From Saccharicrinis sp963666825 (GTDB lineage: Bacteria; Bacteroidota; Bacteroidia; Bacteroidales; Marinilabiliaceae): DNA of 64,000 nucleotides. Under the pieces are notes generated by a model. The model ran no database searches. It saw only the letters and a list, made by a program, of their open reading frames with translations, and was not told the DNA's origin. A program made the translations under genes and the position numbers. Numbering within the stretch: position 1 is the stretch's first letter; each line of letters opens with the position of its first letter. This document shows, one piece after another, positions 60,771 to 64,000 of the stretch. Location of the stretch: assembly GCA_963666825.2 (NCBI GenBank), contig CAXXFE010000001.1, positions 366,884 to 430,883 on the forward strand, in the 5' to 3' direction.

Positions 60771-61823
60771 ATGATGATGGTATTTGATAAACTACATATA
60801 AAGGAATTCAAGGGCATAAATGATTTGACTATTAAAAATTTAGGGCAGATCAATTTTATTGTTGGTAAAAATAATGGAGGTAAAAGTACGATACTAGACG
60901 CTTTGTATATCCTATGCAAAAAAGGGGATCCTAGAAGCATTGAAGATATTTATAATGTGAGAAGTGCTGCAATAAAAAAAGGTGACGATCTTAGATTTTT
61001 GTTTCCTAAGTCCAATCTGAATATATATCCAATAGTTGAAGGCCTCACTACCAGCACTAATACATTTGTCTGTTTACAAGCCTATAATGGAGACATTAAA
61101 GATGGTAATATAATAAAAGAGAGCGGAGTAGATTTACCTGTAAATGGAGTACGTATTATTTGTGATAAAATTGAAAATAACAGGGATTACACAATTAAAT
61201 CGGATATATTTAGCTTAATGGTTAAGAGAAAATCGGATGATTCCATTGATTATCGATTTGCTAAAAATATTAAGAGCATCCCAGTTCTTTATGTACCAAC
61301 TGGTGCAACATTTAATGATGTTTTAGAACTGGCAAAAGATGCGATGATGACAAAAAAATTTCAATTAAAAGTGCTAAGCTTGTTAAAGGAAATAGAACCA
61401 CGAATTATGGAATATTTCATTCTTGAGGGTGACATATATTTCATGTTAGATGGCCTAGATAAATCGATGAACCTAAAATCAATGGGAGAAGGATTTGTTA
61501 AACTTTTTGGAATAATCTTAGCTATAATCAGTACTGAAAACGGTGTTTGCTTAATTGATGAGATAGAGAATGGCTTACATCATAGTATTCTTAGTACAAT
61601 CTGGGAACATCTTATAAATGCTAGTAATGAATATAATGTTCAGCTATTTATCACTACACATAATGCTGAAATATTAAAAACGATCACATTCGCTTCACAA
61701 AAAGGTGATATTAAAATACATCGCATTGAAAAAAACGAAGATCAGTCCCATATTGCTTTAACCTACGATAGAAAAAGCTTGGAAAAAATGATTACGAATG
61801 ACAATGAAATTCGGGGGTGGTAA
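60771..61823 (+). CDS. AAA ATPase (AAA15/OLD-like) of a two-gene defence system
   Basis: About 350 residues, starting at one of three adjacent ATGs (60771-60779). Visible are the N-terminal FDKLHIKEFKGINDLTIKNL, Walker A IVGKNNGGKSTILDAL, Walker B NGVCLIDEIENGLHHS and the His switch FITTHNAEILKTI. It is an ABC-type ATPase like those of OLD, RloA and PARIS (AriA) proteins. One base separates it from a TOPRIM-like gene, so the two form a system similar to a split OLD or to PARIS. Confidence 0.88.
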   Translation: MMMVFDKLHIKEFKGINDLTIKNLGQINFIVGKNNGGKSTILDALYILCKKGDPRSIEDIYNVRSAAIKKGDDLRFLFPKSNLNIYPIVEGLTTSTNTFVCLQAYNGDIKDGNIIKESGVDLPVNGVRIICDKIENNRDYTIKSDIFSLMVKRKSDDSIDYRFAKNIKSIPVLYVPTGATFNDVLELAKDAMMTKKFQLKVLSLLKEIEPRIMEYFILEGDIYFMLDGLDKSMNLKSMGEGFVKLFGIILAIISTENGVCLIDEIENGLHHSILSTIWEHLINASNEYNVQLFITTHNAEILKTITFASQKGDIKIHRIEKNEDQSHIALTYDRKSLEKMITNDNEIRGW

Positions 61824-61824
61824 T

Positions 61825-62457
61825 ATGGAAAATATAAAGATATTTGTTGAAGGTATTGCTGATGATAAATTCATTCGAGATTACATAAAAAGCACCTTTG
61901 AAATTACATTAGAAAAGAAACACATACACAACTGTGGTGGATGGAAAAATATATTTGAAGAGGATTCGGTTAACGAATTTATACAATGTAAATTTAATGG
62001 GATTAAACCACTTGTTATTTTTGATGCAGATACTCCTGAAAAAGAAAATGGAGGAGTTAAAAGTAGGAAAAAAGAAATAATAGAAAAATTAAGTGCATTA
62101 GATATACACATCGAAGAAAGTCAAATTTTTCTATTCCCAAATGATAATAGTAATGGTGACCTGGAAACTTTACTTGAACAAATAATCACGAAAGAAAATA
62201 CACCTATTTTTGATTGCTGGAACGGTTTTGAGAAGTGTATTGAAAGGAAAAGTGTTGAAGTTGGCAAAGGTTTAACAATTCCTGCAAAAAAGGCAAAAAT
62301 TCATACATATTGCACAGTACTCCTTCCAGATAGCAATTCCGGTAGAGAAAAAGCAAAGGAACAACATAGGGATTATACAAATAAATCTCATTGGGATATT
62401 GGGAATATTGCCTTGAATCCATTAAAAGACTTTTTACATGAGTATTCTTCTAAATAA
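61825..62457 (+). CDS. DUF3226/TOPRIM-like protein, partner of the AAA ATPase
   Basis: A 210-residue protein starting MENIKIFVEGIADDKFIRDY (TOPRIM Glu in VEG), then KPLVIFDADTPEKENGG (DxD) and IFLFPNDNSNGDLETLLEQI, the DUF3226 pattern. TOPRIM partners of such ATPases are nucleases, for example AriB of PARIS, which cuts tRNA. The frame extends upstream, but the ATG at 61825 right after the ATPase stop is the natural start. Confidence 0.85.
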   Translation: MENIKIFVEGIADDKFIRDYIKSTFEITLEKKHIHNCGGWKNIFEEDSVNEFIQCKFNGIKPLVIFDADTPEKENGGVKSRKKEIIEKLSALDIHIEESQIFLFPNDNSNGDLETLLEQIITKENTPIFDCWNGFEKCIERKSVEVGKGLTIPAKKAKIHTYCTVLLPDSNSGREKAKEQHRDYTNKSHWDIGNIALNPLKDFLHEYSSK

Positions 62458-62509
62458 TTTTTTGTTTAGATTGCTAAGTGTGTATTTGCTAAAGATAGTC
62501 TACTAATTA

Positions 62510-62526
62510 CATTCTCACAAAACCCA
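62510..62526 (+). repeat. Array repeat, copy 22
   Basis: CATTCTCACAAAACCCA, type CCCA, 53 nt after the TOPRIM-like gene. Confidence 0.65.
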
Positions 62527-62661
62527 GAAATAAAGTAATATATGAATATTGGAAGATAAATGGAGACATTCGTCCAGACAATGAATAATAAAAAGCAGCA
62601 GGAACCGCGCTATGTGATTTAATAAAAATCCGTTTGCTGTTTTAATGAAATACTTTAGACA

Positions 62662-63186
62662 ATGAAACTCATATTAACAATATTAATTCCTGTCTGTCTT
62701 CTGTTTCTTATTCTTTATTTAAAATCAAAAAAATACAGAATAATTAGAGCAAGAAGATGGTCAAACTCATATGGATTTCGTAACCTTATTAGAACGGGTT
62801 TTACTGCACAAATTATTGATGATTTTAAAGTGTTTTATGGTAAATACAATAGCTACAACTTTCTAATTTACATCGACCCATTTGACCATTATTTTAACAA
62901 TGGATTTTCAATTGTTTTTGTGACCTCGTACGAAAAAATTGATGATGATTTATTTTATCAATTAAACGATACACATTTCAATAGATTAAAGTCATTATTG
63001 ATTAATTCAGAATATGTATTTTTTGACAAGGATTCAGCTCAATTTAGGTTTTCGATTAATCCATATAGAATTAGTTCAGGAATATTCAAAAACAAATTAG
63101 ACAAGGTTACGAATATTTTGAAGAACGAAAATTTAAAAGCGAAAGAATTCGAAAACATAAAGAAGAGTTTGATAAAACATTATTAA
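62662..63186 (+). CDS. Membrane-anchored protein of unknown function
   Basis: 174 residues with one N-terminal helix (about 2-20, then basic KSKKYRIIRARR, so the body is probably cytoplasmic). No family recognised. Single gene between two repeats. Confidence 0.65.
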   Translation: MKLILTILIPVCLLFLILYLKSKKYRIIRARRWSNSYGFRNLIRTGFTAQIIDDFKVFYGKYNSYNFLIYIDPFDHYFNNGFSIVFVTSYEKIDDDLFYQLNDTHFNRLKSLLINSEYVFFDKDSAQFRFSINPYRISSGIFKNKLDKVTNILKNENLKAKEFENIKKSLIKHY

Positions 63187-63223
63187 ATAAGTCACAACCG
63201 CGAATCCAATTCTTAGATTAAAA

Positions 63224-63240
63224 TAGTCTCACAAAAGGAG
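63224..63240 (+). repeat. Array repeat, copy 23
   Basis: TAGTCTCACAAAAGGAG, exact consensus; with the next ACT it forms a 6-bp inverted pair AGTCTC/GAGACT. 38 nt after a stop codon. Confidence 0.85.
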
Positions 63241-63333
63241 ACTATATTGGCATTAGTTTAGCTTCATGTTTTTTCTTTTAATCCCAAAATCTTTTTTTGT
63301 GTAAAAGAAAATTAATGTTATATTTGTACCAAC

Positions 63334-63388
63334 GTACTTACCCCGCTTCCTTCATTGAAAAGCGCGCTCAGGGTAAGTTTTTTTTTGC
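63334..63388 (+). ncRNA. Small hairpin RNA upstream of the AbiF-type gene (abiF RNA-like)
   Basis: A -7 box TATATTTG (63321-63328) is followed by a nested hairpin, CTTACCC/GGGTAAG (63339-63345 and 63373-63379) enclosing CGCTT/AAGCG, then nine T. The predicted RNA is about 55 nt and ends 15 nt before the Abi gene. Conserved RNAs just upstream of AbiF-type genes are known (the abiF RNA motif), and in studied cases such RNAs act as antitoxin. Whether this one fits that motif was not tested. Confidence 0.7.
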
Positions 63389-63402
63389 CCTAAATTCTCC
63401 TT

Positions 63403-64000
63403 ATGAATAAAAGGAACTACTCAAAAGAACCACTTACTTACCAAAAACAATTAAGTTATTATAGACTTTCTGGATATTGGCATACTCTCTTAAAAGAACC
63501 AAAAAAAGAACATATTTTTAAGGATGGAGCCACATTTAATCAAGCATTCAAGCTATATTGCTTCGATAGAGAATTAAGATTATTATTATTAAATCAAATT
63601 GAAAAAATAGAAATATCAGTAAGAGCAGCATTAGCCTATGAAGCTTCTTTAAACTGGGGAACGTTTTGGTTGTCTGAAAAGGACAACTTTTCAAGTTTTT
63701 CAAAATATACATCTACTGTTAGTAAAATATTTGGGGAACTAAAAAGAAGTCAGGAAGTTTTTTTAGAGGAGTTTAATAATACTTATATTGATGAATTCCC
63801 TCCAAGTTGGATTACTTTAGAAGTTTGTTCATTTGGTAACTTATCCTGGGTATACAGCATCATTAAGCCAGGTATGACTAAACGAAACATTGCAAAAACT
63901 TATGGCCTTAACGATAAGGTCTTCCAATCTTGGCTTCATTCAATTGTATATCTAAGAAATACATGTGCTCATCACAGTAGACTATGGAATAAAAAACTAG
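63403..64000 (+). CDS. AbiD/F-type (Abi_2, HEPN) protein, cut by window end
   Basis: At least 199 residues of an Abi_2-family abortive infection protein: LSYYRLSGYW, FKLYCFDRELRLLLLNQIEK, PPSWITLEVCSFGNLSWVY and the HEPN RNase motif LRNTCAHHSRLW (RxxxxH). The start is short: after PLTYQKQ the protein jumps to LSYYRLSGYW, whereas related proteins usually have about 20-25 more residues between these. Start at ATG 63403, right after the hairpin RNA. The C-terminus lies beyond the window. Confidence 0.9.
   Translation, partial: MNKRNYSKEPLTYQKQLSYYRLSGYWHTLLKEPKKEHIFKDGATFNQAFKLYCFDRELRLLLLNQIEKIEISVRAALAYEASLNWGTFWLSEKDNFSSFSKYTSTVSKIFGELKRSQEVFLEEFNNTYIDEFPPSWITLEVCSFGNLSWVYSIIKPGMTKRNIAKTYGLNDKVFQSWLHSIVYLRNTCAHHSRLWNKKL

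Noticed and set aside
18032..63240. The 17-nt repeats as a CRISPR array
   Set aside because: Spacing is hundreds to thousands of bases and irregular, units contain genes, and no cas genes are present.
18032..63240. The repeats as classical integron attC sites
   Set aside because: I found no consistent GTTRRRY/RYYYAAC pair and no integron integrase in the window; only the cassette-like layout matches.

Overview
The window is from a Bacteroidota chromosome, probably a marine member of the Bacteroidales/Marinilabiliales (the placement is inference). Signs of this are a SusC/SusD pair, a T9SS type A sorting tail, Bacteroidota-type RHS proteins, many TAnnTTTG promoter boxes and very AT-rich intergenic DNA.

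Left part (1-17 kb). A SusD-like gene (cut by the window edge) and a SusC-like TonB-dependent transporter read leftward, with an AraC regulator diverging from them. Next comes a leftward RHS/polymorphic-toxin locus. In transcription order it holds a tail-fibre-like protein, a long RHS-like secreted protein, a beta-propeller T9SS protein, an RHS protein with a metzincin-like protease tip, a putative immunity protein, an orphan RHS tip with a frameshift, and a second putative immunity protein.

Middle and right (18-64 kb). This is an accessory region organised by a 17-nt repeat, consensus TAGTCTCACAAAAGGAG. I count 23 copies (plus two weak ones), all in the same orientation, and they bound segments of one to a few unrelated genes. 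The repeat lies 0-70 nt after the stop of rightward genes but 260-370 nt before the start of leftward genes. It therefore behaves like a cassette boundary or recombination site, not a terminator. No integron integrase or canonical attC core is visible; the only recombinase is a decayed tyrosine-recombinase fragment at 49.3 kb. The segments carry a short prokaryotic Argonaute with a SMEK-APAZ partner (25.7-28.6 kb), an MqsRA-like toxin-antitoxin pair, a C10 protease, a TIR-like protein, RhuM/Fic, an ABC-3C system with a SMEK effector (54.3-57.2 kb), an AAA ATPase plus TOPRIM pair, and an AbiF-type HEPN protein preceded by a small hairpin RNA. Many small unknown genes and lipoproteins fill the rest.

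Mobile elements. Two IS66 copies of 2556 bp, with identical encoded proteins, sit in different targets with different 8-bp duplications. One splits the reverse transcriptase of a group II intron, the other an AraC regulator with a heavy-metal-associated-like N-terminus. An 8.4-kb segment (34.9-43.3 kb) holds redox genes (HxlR, MdaB-like, DJ-1/PfpI, DMT, SRPBCC, beta-hydroxyacid dehydrogenase-like, FMN reductase) and is bounded by two repeats, with apparently truncated genes at both ends.

Reading as a whole: a SusCD locus and an RHS conflict locus lie next to a cassette-like defence and accessory array built around an uncharacterised short repeat. The array, its two SMEK-effector defence systems and its small RNAs are the parts most worth following up.
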